A stretch of 52,244 nt of DNA from Pseudomonadota bacterium (GTDB lineage Bacteria > Pseudomonadota > Alphaproteobacteria > SHVP01). Made by a program: the position numbers and the translations under genes. Location of the stretch: positions 1 through 52,244 of the forward strand of contig JAQBYN010000019.1 of NCBI GenBank assembly GCA_027622715.1, read 5' to 3'. Below the pieces are notes generated by a model. That model worked only from the letters and a program-made list of their open reading frames with translations. It made no database searches and was not told the DNA's origin. Shown piece after piece: positions 43,907 to 51,693 of the stretch (the first letter of the stretch is position 1; each line of letters opens with the position of its first letter).

Positions 43907-44374
43907 ATGCGCACCCAATTTCTGACACCACTTCTACGTTCCTCAATCGGCTTTGACCGCGTCGATCAACTACTTGATGCCGTAAGCCGGATGGACGATT
44001 CGAGCACTGCCTACCCGCCTTACAACATCGAGAAAACCGGCGAAGACGACTACCGGATCACGATGGCTGTCGCCGGTTTTGACGACGACGAACTCGATGT
44101 GTCTCAGCAAGAAAACGTGCTGTTGATCCGCGGGAAAGCCCAGGACGGCCCTAAGACAGCGTCCTATCTTCACCGCGGGATCGCCCGGCGCGCGTTTGAA
44201 CGCCGATTCGAGCTTGCCGACACCGTACGCGTGACCGGCGCATCGCTCGTCAACGGTCTGCTTCATGTCGACCTGGTACGCGAAATTCCGGAAGCGAAGA
44301 AGCCGCGGCAGATCGTCATCAGCACCGGCCAGGACCATCCGAACCAAATCGAACAGGTCTCCGCAGCCGCCTAA
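43907..44374 (+). CDS. Small heat-shock protein, Hsp20 family
   Basis: The 155-aa IbpA-like chaperone binds unfolding proteins without ATP. The alpha-crystallin domain (about 35-130) starts with YPPYNIEKTGEDDYRITMAVAGF. It contains LLIRGKAQDG and the ARRAFERRFELADTVRVTGASLVNGLLHVDL core, with the expected A-x-x-x-n-G-l-L signature. A short C-terminal tail carries IVIS, a version of the I-x-I oligomer motif. GGAGG precedes the ATG. It is a likely RpoH target. Confidence 0.93.
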   Translation: MRTQFLTPLLRSSIGFDRVDQLLDAVSRMDDSSTAYPPYNIEKTGEDDYRITMAVAGFDDDELDVSQQENVLLIRGKAQDGPKTASYLHRGIARRAFERRFELADTVRVTGASLVNGLLHVDLVREIPEAKKPRQIVISTGQDHPNQIEQVSAAA

Positions 44375-44382
44375 ATTGGGAA

Positions 44383-44411
44383 GCGCACCGGCACTTGTTG
44401 TGCCGGTGCGC
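44383..44411. terminator. 12-bp perfect hairpin between convergent hsp20 and thioesterase genes
   Basis: GCGCACCGGCAC (44383-44394), loop TTGTT and GTGCCGGTGCGC (44400-44411) form a perfect stem in the 45-bp convergent gap. There is no T-tract on either strand, so it may be a bidirectional 3'-end stabiliser or a Rho-assisted end rather than a canonical intrinsic terminator. Confidence 0.55.
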
Positions 44412-44419
44412 CCCAGCTC

Positions 44420-44863
44420 TTAGACCGCGATTTTCTCGAGCGCAGCGCGCAGCGCGTCGGACAACGGCGTGGGCCGCATTTCGGGCCTTTTGACGTAGAC
44501 ATGAACAAAATGGCCCGTAGCCGCCACCGCGTCGTCGCCGCGGCGAAACAATCCAACCTCGTATCGCACGCTGGAGTTTCCGATCTTGGACACCCTCAAG
44601 CCGGCGTCGATGACGTCCGGGAACCGAAGCGGCCGGTGGTATTGGCAGCATGTTTCAACGACAAAGCCGACGACATCGCCGATCTCGTAATCCAGGACGC
44701 CTTGGCTGATCAAGTACTCGTTCACCACGGTATCGAAATATGAGTAGTAGTTGACGTTGTTCACGTGGTGATAAACGTCGTTGTCCATCCATCGCGTGGG
44801 GATCTCCAGGAAACGCCTGTAGTTCCCACGATCCTCTTCTTTTGGGACGACGCTCACATTCAC
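44420..44863 (-). CDS. Acyl-CoA thioesterase, 4HBT hot-dog family
   Basis: The 147-aa protein has the 4-hydroxybenzoyl-CoA thioesterase pattern RWMDNDVYHHVNNVNYYSYFDTVVNEYL, where the Asp of MDND aligns with the catalytic Asp. The strand-rich remainder (VVETCCQYHRPLRFPDVIDAGL) is typical. It is a paralogue of ybgC in this window but not in a tol context. The start is GTG, and it follows the DUF1192 gene by one base. The substrate chain is unknown. Confidence 0.85.
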   Translation of the reverse strand: MNVSVVPKEEDRGNYRRFLEIPTRWMDNDVYHHVNNVNYYSYFDTVVNEYLISQGVLDYEIGDVVGFVVETCCQYHRPLRFPDVIDAGLRVSKIGNSSVRYEVGLFRRGDDAVAATGHFVHVYVKRPEMRPTPLSDALRAALEKIAV

Positions 44864-44864
44864 C

Positions 44865-45050
44865 TCATGCTTTGAAGACCGACGCAGCCGTGCCTCGGGC
44901 TTTTTCCTTGTCGCGGATTACCGCGCCGGCGCGGGCGACCTCTGCTTCGAGTTCGTCGATGTATTCGCCAAGTTCCTCGATGGACATTTCATCCAGCACA
45001 GGCGGCGCCAGTTTCTTCTTCTTGGGTGGTTCCAGATCGTCGGTGTCCAT
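44865..45050 (-). CDS. DUF1192 family protein
   Basis: The 61-aa cytosolic protein matches DUF1192: an acidic start (MDTDDLEPPKKKKLAPP), then DEMSIEELGEYIDELEAEVARA as a short amphipathic coiled coil, and a tail ending SVFKA. The ATG at 45050 is chosen over the GTG/ATG codons upstream because the family begins MD-DDLEP. It is co-transcribed with the thioesterase. Function unknown; the family is confined mainly to alphaproteobacteria. Confidence 0.85.
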   Translation of the reverse strand: MDTDDLEPPKKKKLAPPVLDEMSIEELGEYIDELEAEVARAGAVIRDKEKARGTAASVFKA

Positions 45051-45163
45051 CGCGCCACTCCCCAACGGCCTTGTCAATTCGGGCCCGATCATACTAGACC
45101 TCCGTCAAGCTTCTAGACCGAACGCCCGACGTACCTGCGATTCCAATGAAGAAGGATGATGTG

Positions 45164-46159
45164 ATGCCCGTTCCCACTGAAATGATCGCCATTGAGATCA
45201 CGGAGCCCGGCGGTCCGGACGTCCTCAAGCCCACTACGCGTCCCGTCGACAAGCCGGGAAACGGCGAAGTCCTCATCAAAGTCGTCGCCGCCGGGATCAA
45301 TCGACCCGATGTGTTTCAGCGCAAAGGCGCGTATCCGCCGCCGCCGGGCGCGCCCGATATTCCTGGACTGGAAGTATCAGGAACCATCGCGGCGGTCGGC
45401 CCCGACGTCGGGGCCTGGCAGGTCGGTGACGCGATCTGCGCCCTCGTCGCCGGTGGCGGCTATGCCGAATATTGCCTTGCACCAGTTGAACAAGTTCTGC
45501 CGGTACCGCGCGGCATCGATCTTTGCGACGCCGCGGCTTTACCGGAGACATTCTTCACCGTTTGGACCAATGTTTTTGACCGGGCGGCTTTGCAGCCTGG
45601 CGAAAGTTTGTTGGTTCATGGCGGTTCCTCAGGCATCGGTACCACAGCGATTCAGCTGGCAAAAAACCTCGGGGCGACGGTCTACGCCACTGCCGGGTCA
45701 CCGGAAAAATGCGCGCTGTGTGAAACCCTGGGCGCCGCTAAAGCGATCAACTACCGCGAAATAGATTTTGAGGACGCGATCCGAACCGAAACGGGCGGAC
45801 GTGGGGTCGATGTGATCTTGGATATGGTCGGCGGCGACTACGTGCCCAAGAACCTGCGACTTCTGGCGACCGAGGGGCGCCTAGTCTTCATCGCTTTCTT
45901 GAACGGATCCAAAGTCGAGGTCGACTTCAGCCGGCTGATGCGTAACCGCCTGCAGATCCATGGATCGACCCTGCGCCCGCAATCGATCGCGGCCAAAGGC
46001 AAGATCGCGGAAAACCTGCGCGCGACGGTTTGGCCGCTTCTGGAATCCGGGGCAATACGGCCCATCATCGACTCCCGTTTTCCCCTGGCCGAGGCCGCGC
46101 AAGCCCATGCCTTGATGGAAACCAGCAGCCACATGGGAAAGATCCTCCTGACGGTGTAA
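45164..46159 (+). CDS. NAD(P)H:quinone oxidoreductase, zeta-crystallin/PIG3-like MDR family
   Basis: The 331-aa zinc-free medium-chain reductase probably reduces quinones or enones with NADPH. The catalytic-domain segment AAGINRPDVFQRKGAYPPPPGAPDIPGLEVSG is PIG3-like. ETFFTVWTNVFDRAAL and VHGGSSGIGTTAIQLAKNLGA form the Rossmann region. It ends with EAAQAHALMETSSHMGKILLTV. None of the zinc-ligand Cys of alcohol dehydrogenases is present. The ATG at 45164 is preferred to that at 45146 because AAGGA lies 8 nt before it. Confidence 0.9.
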   Translation: MPVPTEMIAIEITEPGGPDVLKPTTRPVDKPGNGEVLIKVVAAGINRPDVFQRKGAYPPPPGAPDIPGLEVSGTIAAVGPDVGAWQVGDAICALVAGGGYAEYCLAPVEQVLPVPRGIDLCDAAALPETFFTVWTNVFDRAALQPGESLLVHGGSSGIGTTAIQLAKNLGATVYATAGSPEKCALCETLGAAKAINYREIDFEDAIRTETGGRGVDVILDMVGGDYVPKNLRLLATEGRLVFIAFLNGSKVEVDFSRLMRNRLQIHGSTLRPQSIAAKGKIAENLRATVWPLLESGAIRPIIDSRFPLAEAAQAHALMETSSHMGKILLTV

Positions 46160-46189
46160 CCGGCTGTTTTCCTAGGGAAATAGGGTGGT

Positions 46190-46217
46190 TTGCCTCGACC
46201 GCAAAGCACCCTATATT
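46190..46217 (+). promoter_or_regulatory. Candidate promoter of trcR
   Basis: TTGCCT (46190-46195), 16 nt and TATATT (46212-46217) lie in the 140-bp gap upstream of trcR. This would give a leader of about 75 nt, in which I see no clear structured element. Confidence 0.45.
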
Positions 46218-46299
46218 AGGGTTAGGCTGCGTCCTACCTACCGAAAAACAACAAAGTATTCGTGCGGGCGCCTGATAGGCGGTCGCGAAGGGTTTAAAA

Positions 46300-47070
46300 A
46301 TGCCTCATCCGCTTATGCCTAAGGCCACGGCGGTCTGGCTGATCGACAATACGTCGCTCGGCTTCGACCAGATCGCTGATTTCTGCGGTCTTCACGCCCT
46401 GGAGGTGCAGGGTATCGCTGACGGCGAAGTCGCAGTCGGCATCGTTGGCCGCGACCCCGTGACGAACGGCGAACTCACCCGCGACGAAATCGAACGGTGT
46501 CAGGGCGACCGCACCGCACGCATGGTCATGCTTGAGCCAGAGATCGAACTGCAGCAGCGGCGGCCTGGTCCAAAGTACACCCCGCTATCCAAGCGCCAGA
46601 ACCGACCGGACGCGATCGCCTGGTTGATCAAGTTTCACCCTGAATTGACCGACGCCCAGGTCTGTCAGTTGGTTGGCACAACCAAGCCGACCGTCGTGTC
46701 GGTACGCGATCGGAGCCACTGGAACACGCCCAATCTCAAACCCCAGGACCCCGTGAGCCTTGGAATGAGTACGCAAACGGAACTCGACTCGGCGGTCCAG
46801 TCTGCCGCCAAACGCATCCAGCGCAAAGAGGATCGGGACCGTCGTGCGGCAGCGAAAACCGCACGGGAAAAACAGGCCGCGGCGCTTGCCGCCCAGGAGC
46901 GCGAACAAGCCGCGGCGGCAGCTGTGGCGCCAGCCACGCCGGAACCTGAACAGAGTGCTGAACCCCCGAGCGACCTGCCCGATACCGCGTTGGGCGCTGC
47001 GTTGGCACAGGCCGGCGTCGTGCCCGCCGACTCTGGATCTGGCAACGAAAATTCAGGCAGCGAAAGCTAG
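46300..47070 (+). CDS. trcR: DUF1013 protein TrcR (cell-cycle transcription regulator)
   Basis: The 256-aa protein matches DUF1013: LMPKATAVWLIDNTSLGFDQIADFCGLHALEVQGIADGEVA near the N-terminus, then RRPGPKYTPLSKRQNRPDAIAWLIKFHPELTDAQVCQLVGTT, a helix-turn-helix-like segment. The last third is a charged, Ala-rich coiled coil and an acidic low-complexity tail (about 165-256). In Caulobacter the homologue associates with RNA polymerase and affects cell-cycle gene expression. The family is characteristic of alphaproteobacteria. A start at the second ATG (46315) is possible. It is convergent with prpE with one base between. Confidence 0.88.
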   Translation: MPHPLMPKATAVWLIDNTSLGFDQIADFCGLHALEVQGIADGEVAVGIVGRDPVTNGELTRDEIERCQGDRTARMVMLEPEIELQQRRPGPKYTPLSKRQNRPDAIAWLIKFHPELTDAQVCQLVGTTKPTVVSVRDRSHWNTPNLKPQDPVSLGMSTQTELDSAVQSAAKRIQRKEDRDRRAAAKTAREKQAAALAAQEREQAAAAAVAPATPEPEQSAEPPSDLPDTALGAALAQAGVVPADSGSGNENSGSES

Positions 47071-47071
47071 A

Positions 47072-48967
47072 CTAAAGCGCGAGCCCGGCCCGCCGCATTG
47101 CCTCGGTCACGATATCGAGCGTCGCGGGATCCTCGATCGTTGCGGGCATCGTCCACGCTTCTGAATCGGCGATTCGTCGCATCGTGCCGCGCAATATTTT
47201 TCCGCTGCGGGTCTTCGGCAACTGACTGACGACGAGCGCTGTCTTGAACGCCGCGACAGGACCAATCTTGTGACGGACTTCTTTGACAAGTTCCGCTGAC
47301 AGCTGATCGGCGGGTTTGTCGATCCCGGCATTCAACACCACCAGCCCAATGGGTACCTGCCCTTTGAGCGCATCTTTGATGCCGATGACCGCACATTCCG
47401 CGACGTCAGGATGGGCCGCGAGAACCTCCTCGATGGCGCCTGTCGAGAGGCGATGCCCGGCGATGTTGATGACATCGTCCGTCCGACTCATGATGTAGAG
47501 ATAGCCATCTTCATCGATGTGCCCGGCGTCGCCGGTTTTATAGAAACCGGGAAAATCACGCATATAGGCGTCGAGGAACCCATCGTCATTGTTCCATAGC
47601 GTCAGCAGGCTCGCTGGCGGCAGCGGCAGCTTCACGGCGATCGCGCCGTCCGTCCCGGCCGCGACCGGCTGTCCCGCCGGATCAAGCACGACGATGTCGT
47701 TACCCGGCGTCGGCTTTGTCGGCGAACCGTATTTGACCGGCAGCGCGCCGAGACCCACGCAGTTGGCGGCCATTGCCCAAGCCGTTTCGGTCTGCCACCA
47801 ATGATCAATGACCGGCTTGCGCAATTTCTCTTCCGCCCACTGAACCGTGTCCGGGTCGGCTCGCTCGCCCGCCAGGAATAGCGTCCTGAACCCCGAAAGG
47901 TCGTAGCGACCGATCAGTGAGCCCGTCGGATCTTCCCGTCGAATCGCCCGAAAAGAAGTCGGGGCGGTAAACAGCGCGGCGACTTTGTGTTCGGAGATAA
48001 CGCGCCAATAAACGCTGGCATCCGGTGTGCCGACGGGTTTGCCTTCGAAGAGCACCGACGTGCAGCCATGGAGCAGCGGGGCATACACAATATAGGAGTG
48101 ACCAACCACCCAGCCGACATCGGACGCAGCCCAGAAACACTCGCCGGGGTCGACGCCATAGACGCCCGACATGCTCCATTTAAGGGCCACCATGTGTCCC
48201 GCGTTGTCGCGAACGACACCTTTGGGGCGGCCCGTCGAGCCCGACGTGTAGAGAATGTAGAGCGGATCGTTGGACCCCAGCGGCACACAGTCCACCGGTT
48301 GCGCCGCGGCCATCACGTCGACCCAGTCCAGATCGCGCCCCTTTTCCAGGTGCGCGCGTTGCTGGTCGCGCTGGAAGACGATCACCTTGTCGGGCTTGTG
48401 CCGGGCCAGCTGAATCGCTTCATCAAGCAGCGGCTTGTAGGCGACGATCCGGTTGGGCTCGATCCCGCAGCTGGCTGAGACAATGAGTTTTGGCGTGCAA
48501 TCGTCAATCCGGGTAGCCAGTTCCTTTGCCGCGAAACCGCCGAACACCACCGAATGCACCGCGCCAATCCGGGCGCATGCGAGCATCGTGATCACGGCTT
48601 CGGGAACGGCGGGCATATAGACGATGACGCGATCGCCCTTTGTTACACCCTGTGCGCTGAGCCCCCCGGCAAAGCGGGCGACAAGATCGCGCAGCGCACG
48701 GTACGTCAGGCGCGAAATAGAGTTGGTGACGGGGGAATCATGGATCAACGCGAGTTGCGCGCCGCGGCCGCCGTCAACGTGCCGATCAAGCGCGTTGTAA
48801 CAGGTATTTACCTGTCCGCCTGGGAACCAGCGGTCAAAGGGCGAGCGGCTAGAGTCCAAGACCCGGTCCCAGGTGCGGAACCAATCGATCCCTTCGGCCT
48901 GTTCGGCCCAAAATTTTTCGGGTGACGCTTGCCAAGCCGCGTAGACCTCGGGGTATCTGCTACTCAT
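47072..48967 (-). CDS. prpE: Propionyl-CoA synthetase (PrpE-type acyl-CoA ligase)
   Basis: The 631-aa adenylate-forming enzyme activates propionate (or acetate) with ATP and CoA. It starts with YPEVYAAWQASPEKFWAEQAEGIDW, an N-terminal ACAS domain. The P-loop is YTSGSTGRPKGVVRD. WWQTETAWAMAANC lies in the acyl pocket, where PrpE differs from acetyl-CoA synthetase. The C-terminal catalytic Lys is in LPKTRSGKILRGTMRRI. The open frame extends to 49084, but the ATG at 48967 gives the family N-terminus. It is divergent from a second acyl-CoA ligase across 122 bp. Confidence 0.9.
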   Translation of the reverse strand: MSSRYPEVYAAWQASPEKFWAEQAEGIDWFRTWDRVLDSSRSPFDRWFPGGQVNTCYNALDRHVDGGRGAQLALIHDSPVTNSISRLTYRALRDLVARFAGGLSAQGVTKGDRVIVYMPAVPEAVITMLACARIGAVHSVVFGGFAAKELATRIDDCTPKLIVSASCGIEPNRIVAYKPLLDEAIQLARHKPDKVIVFQRDQQRAHLEKGRDLDWVDVMAAAQPVDCVPLGSNDPLYILYTSGSTGRPKGVVRDNAGHMVALKWSMSGVYGVDPGECFWAASDVGWVVGHSYIVYAPLLHGCTSVLFEGKPVGTPDASVYWRVISEHKVAALFTAPTSFRAIRREDPTGSLIGRYDLSGFRTLFLAGERADPDTVQWAEEKLRKPVIDHWWQTETAWAMAANCVGLGALPVKYGSPTKPTPGNDIVVLDPAGQPVAAGTDGAIAVKLPLPPASLLTLWNNDDGFLDAYMRDFPGFYKTGDAGHIDEDGYLYIMSRTDDVINIAGHRLSTGAIEEVLAAHPDVAECAVIGIKDALKGQVPIGLVVLNAGIDKPADQLSAELVKEVRHKIGPVAAFKTALVVSQLPKTRSGKILRGTMRRIADSEAWTMPATIEDPATLDIVTEAMRRAGLAL

Positions 48968-49089
48968 TATCGCTCCCGCCATGCGCGGGCGCATGATCTT
49001 CGGTCGCTGCCGATTTGGCAACGGCCCAACATTGATCGGCGACGGATACATCGCATAGTGTTCGCCGCGTGAAACCAGGATCACCTGAC

Positions 49090-50712
49090 ATGGCTGCCGA
49101 CAAATACGACGACGGGCTATCGCAGAACGCGGCCAACTATACGCCGCTTAGCCCGTTGACATTTCTTCGGCGCGCTGCGGCGGTGTTTCCAGAAAATGTC
49201 GCCATCATTCACGGCGAGCAACGCACGACGTACCGGGATTTCTATCGCCGAAGCCAACAACTCGCCAGTGCATTGGTTCGCGCCGGCGTGCGCAAAGGTG
49301 ACACGGTGGCAATCATGGCCCCGAATATTCCGCCGATGTTGGAGGCCCATTACGGCGTACCCATGACCGGGGCCGTGCTGAACACGTTGAACGTTCGGCT
49401 TGACGCGGCCGCAATTGCGTTCGCGTTGGACCACGGCGAGGCGAAGGTTCTCCTGACCGACCGCGAGTTTAGCGCAACGATCAAAGCCGCCCTCGCGAGC
49501 ACCACGGCCCGGCCGCTGGTGATCGATATCGATGACCCCCTCGCAATTGGTGGCGATTTGATCGGGGAGACCGACTACGAGTCCTTCATCGCCACGGGCG
49601 ACCCTGCCTTCGCGTGGTCCCTGCCGGCAGATGAATGGGACGCGATCTCGCTCAATTACACTTCCGGTACGACAGGTAATCCAAAAGGGGTGGTCTACCA
49701 CCATCGCGGCGCCTATCTGCTGGCGACAGGCAACATCCTTGCCTGGCACATGCCGGCCCATCCCGTTTACCTGTGGACACTCCCGATGTTTCACTGCAAC
49801 GGTTGGTGCTTTACTTGGTCGCTGAGTATTACCGCAGGCACCCATGTTTGCCTGCGCCGCGTGGAGCCGGGTGCCATCTTCGAGGCGATCGAGCGTCATG
49901 GCGTGACCCACCTTTGCGGCGCCCCAATCGTGATGAATATGATCGCGTCCGCCGCCGCCGACCATCCTGGCTTCGGTCGAACGATCGAGATTGCCACCGC
50001 CGCAGCGCCGCCGCCGGCGAGCGTAATCGGCAAGATGGAGCAATCAGGGTTTCACGTGACCCACCTATACGGTCTCACCGAGACCTACGGACCGGCGGTT
50101 GTCAGCGAATGGCACGAGTCGTGGAACGGTCTTCCGCCGGAGGAGCGGGCAGCGATGAAATCGCGCCAAGGTGTGCCGTACCAAGTCCTGGAAGACATCA
50201 TGGTGGCGGATCCCGATACCTTGGTGCCGGTCCCACCGGACGGCGAGACCATGGGCGAGGTTTTCTTCCGCGGCAACGTCGTGATGAAAGGGTACCTCAA
50301 GAACGCCCCGGCGACCGACGAGGCCTTTCGTGGCGGTTGGTTCCATTCCGGCGACCTTGGGGTCATGCACGATGATGGCTACCTCGAGCTAAAAGACCGC
50401 TCGAAAGACATCATTATCTCTGGCGGCGAGAACATCTCGACGATCGAGGTCGAGAACGCGATCTACGGCCATCCGTCGGTCCTTGAGGCGGCGGTCGTCG
50501 CGCGGCCGGATGAGACATGGGGTGAAACACCCTGCGCATTCGTGACGCTACGGCCGGGAAAAATCGCGACTGAACAAGACATCATTGATTTCTGCCGGGA
50601 GCGAATGGCGCATTTCAAGGCACCGCGCACGGTCGTCTTTACGGAGTTACCGAAGACGTCAACCGGCAAAATTCAAAAATTCAAGCTGCGCGAGGCGGCA
50701 CGCAACCTTTAG
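49090..50712 (+). CDS. Medium/long-chain acyl-CoA synthetase family protein
   Basis: The 540-aa AMP-forming ligase has the P-loop LNYTSGTTGNPKGVVYHHRG, the FHCNGWCFTWSLSITAGTHVCLRR segment, the core motif HLYGLTETYGP and GGWFHSGDLGVMHDDGYLELKDRSKDIIISGGENIS. The C-terminal Lys is in LPKTSTGKIQKFKLR. Its close relatives include AlkK-type fatty acyl-CoA ligases and 3-methylmercaptopropionyl-CoA ligase (DmdB); sequence alone does not separate them here. The ATG at 49090, with AGGA upstream, is preferred to the GTG at 49069. Confidence 0.9.
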   Translation: MAADKYDDGLSQNAANYTPLSPLTFLRRAAAVFPENVAIIHGEQRTTYRDFYRRSQQLASALVRAGVRKGDTVAIMAPNIPPMLEAHYGVPMTGAVLNTLNVRLDAAAIAFALDHGEAKVLLTDREFSATIKAALASTTARPLVIDIDDPLAIGGDLIGETDYESFIATGDPAFAWSLPADEWDAISLNYTSGTTGNPKGVVYHHRGAYLLATGNILAWHMPAHPVYLWTLPMFHCNGWCFTWSLSITAGTHVCLRRVEPGAIFEAIERHGVTHLCGAPIVMNMIASAAADHPGFGRTIEIATAAAPPPASVIGKMEQSGFHVTHLYGLTETYGPAVVSEWHESWNGLPPEERAAMKSRQGVPYQVLEDIMVADPDTLVPVPPDGETMGEVFFRGNVVMKGYLKNAPATDEAFRGGWFHSGDLGVMHDDGYLELKDRSKDIIISGGENISTIEVENAIYGHPSVLEAAVVARPDETWGETPCAFVTLRPGKIATEQDIIDFCRERMAHFKAPRTVVFTELPKTSTGKIQKFKLREAARNL

Positions 50713-50718
50713 GCAGGA

Positions 50719-50889
50719 TCATTTTTGCAAAAGGGCGATGCGGTCTTTGAGGAAGAGTTTTTCTTTCTTGAGGGTCGCGATCCGCTCTTCATCGGGCAGG
50801 GACCTTTTTTCTTCTTTCCAAATGACTTTGTCCAAGTCGTCATGTTTGGTTTTCAGCTCATCAATATCCACGGTTGCCAAATCGGTCAT
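50719..50889 (-). CDS. YdcH/DUF465-family small protein
   Basis: The 56-aa protein starts MTDLATVDIDELKTKHDDLD and continues through VIWKEEKRSLPDEERIATLKKEKLFLKDRIALL. This is the DUF465 pattern of an L-x-x-x-H-x-x-L-D motif followed by a K-K-E/R-K-L-x-L-K-D helix. It is a charged helical hairpin with no membrane segment. GGAGG lies 7 nt before the ATG. It is convergent with the acyl-CoA ligase gene, 6 bp from its stop. A second DUF465 gene lies at 51496. Function unknown. Confidence 0.88.
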   Translation of the reverse strand: MTDLATVDIDELKTKHDDLDKVIWKEEKRSLPDEERIATLKKEKLFLKDRIALLQK

Positions 50890-50961
50890 TGAGCACCTCC
50901 GTTACCTCTCAGAAAATGATACCGCAACCGAGCAGCGAAACCGAACCCGTTCTGGAAATTC

Positions 50962-51456
50962 TTACGCGGCGACCGACGCGACCAGCCGGTCGCGTTTTCC
51001 CTGGCTAAATCGAGGTAGCGATACCTTGAGAAAATACAAATAGGACGCGAGGTTGGCGGCGATTGTTGGTACGCCATATTCGCTCGGCGTGCCGCATTCC
51101 AGTGTTTCGAGGAATTCTAATTCGCATCGTTCAGCGATCAGCTCGAGTTCCTTCAAATGCGCCGCGATGCTGTGTGCCGTACTTTCGAATCTGGGCTCGA
51201 ACGCATCGCGTTGCCGAAGCGCGCGACGAATCGATCGTAGCGCGGCCACCGTGCTTGTTTGCCACGCGGCCACGGTCGGCACGACGATTTCAAAATCTAC
51301 ATGAGTCAAGCGCCGCCCATGCGCCCCAGCCCACAGTGCGTATATCAAGACCGGTACGTCCGCGTGCCAGGCGTCCTGGAGCTCCAAACATGCCGCCTCG
51401 AAACCCGGGCGGGTATAGACCCGGACAGCAAAATCCCAGAGCGGCTCGACCGCCAT
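50962..51456 (-). CDS. TIGR02444 family protein (DUF2390)
   Basis: The 164-aa protein starts MAVEPLWDFAVRVYTRPGFEAACLELQDAWHADVPVLIYALWAG, the TIGR02444 signature. It is largely alpha-helical and Trp-rich near the N-terminus, without a signal peptide. The family has no defined function. The ATG at 51456 is preferred to the TTG one codon upstream. It is divergent from the second DUF465 gene, with 39 bp between start codons, and follows the same direction as the first. Confidence 0.85.
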   Translation of the reverse strand: MAVEPLWDFAVRVYTRPGFEAACLELQDAWHADVPVLIYALWAGAHGRRLTHVDFEIVVPTVAAWQTSTVAALRSIRRALRQRDAFEPRFESTAHSIAAHLKELELIAERCELEFLETLECGTPSEYGVPTIAANLASYLYFLKVSLPRFSQGKRDRLVASVAA

Positions 51457-51495
51457 CAAATTGAGCCGCTCCCTACCGGCGTGCTAGGTTTTGTC

Positions 51496-51693
51496 ATGAG
51501 GGTGAGCCTCCTACAGCAACAACTGGTCGCGCTGAAGACGGAACACCGCGACCTCGACGCGGCCGTCGAGGTGCTCCTTGAGCACCGACCCTACGATAGC
51601 CTCAAGTTACAACGGCTCAAGAAACGAAAACTAATTTTGAAGGATCAGATCGCGGCGCTGGAAGACCAGCTGTACCCGGACATTATCGCTTAG
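51496..51693 (+). CDS. Second YdcH/DUF465-family small protein
   Basis: The 65-aa protein MRVSLLQQQLVALKTEHRDLD...LKLQRLKKRKLILKDQIAAL shows the DUF465 pattern, with LKTEHRDLD and KKRKLILKDQI. It is helical, basic in the middle and longer at the C-terminus (EDQLYPDIIA) than its neighbour at 50719. The ATG at 51496 is the first one that opens on the family motif; the Shine-Dalgarno is weak. It overlaps the GGDEF gene end by 4 bp, convergently. Confidence 0.85.
   Translation: MRVSLLQQQLVALKTEHRDLDAAVEVLLEHRPYDSLKLQRLKKRKLILKDQIAALEDQLYPDIIA

Noticed and set aside
49117-50043. 308-codon minus-strand open frame opposite the acyl-CoA ligase
   Set aside because: It is antisense to conserved ligase motifs and has an Arg/His-rich composition typical of shadow frames.
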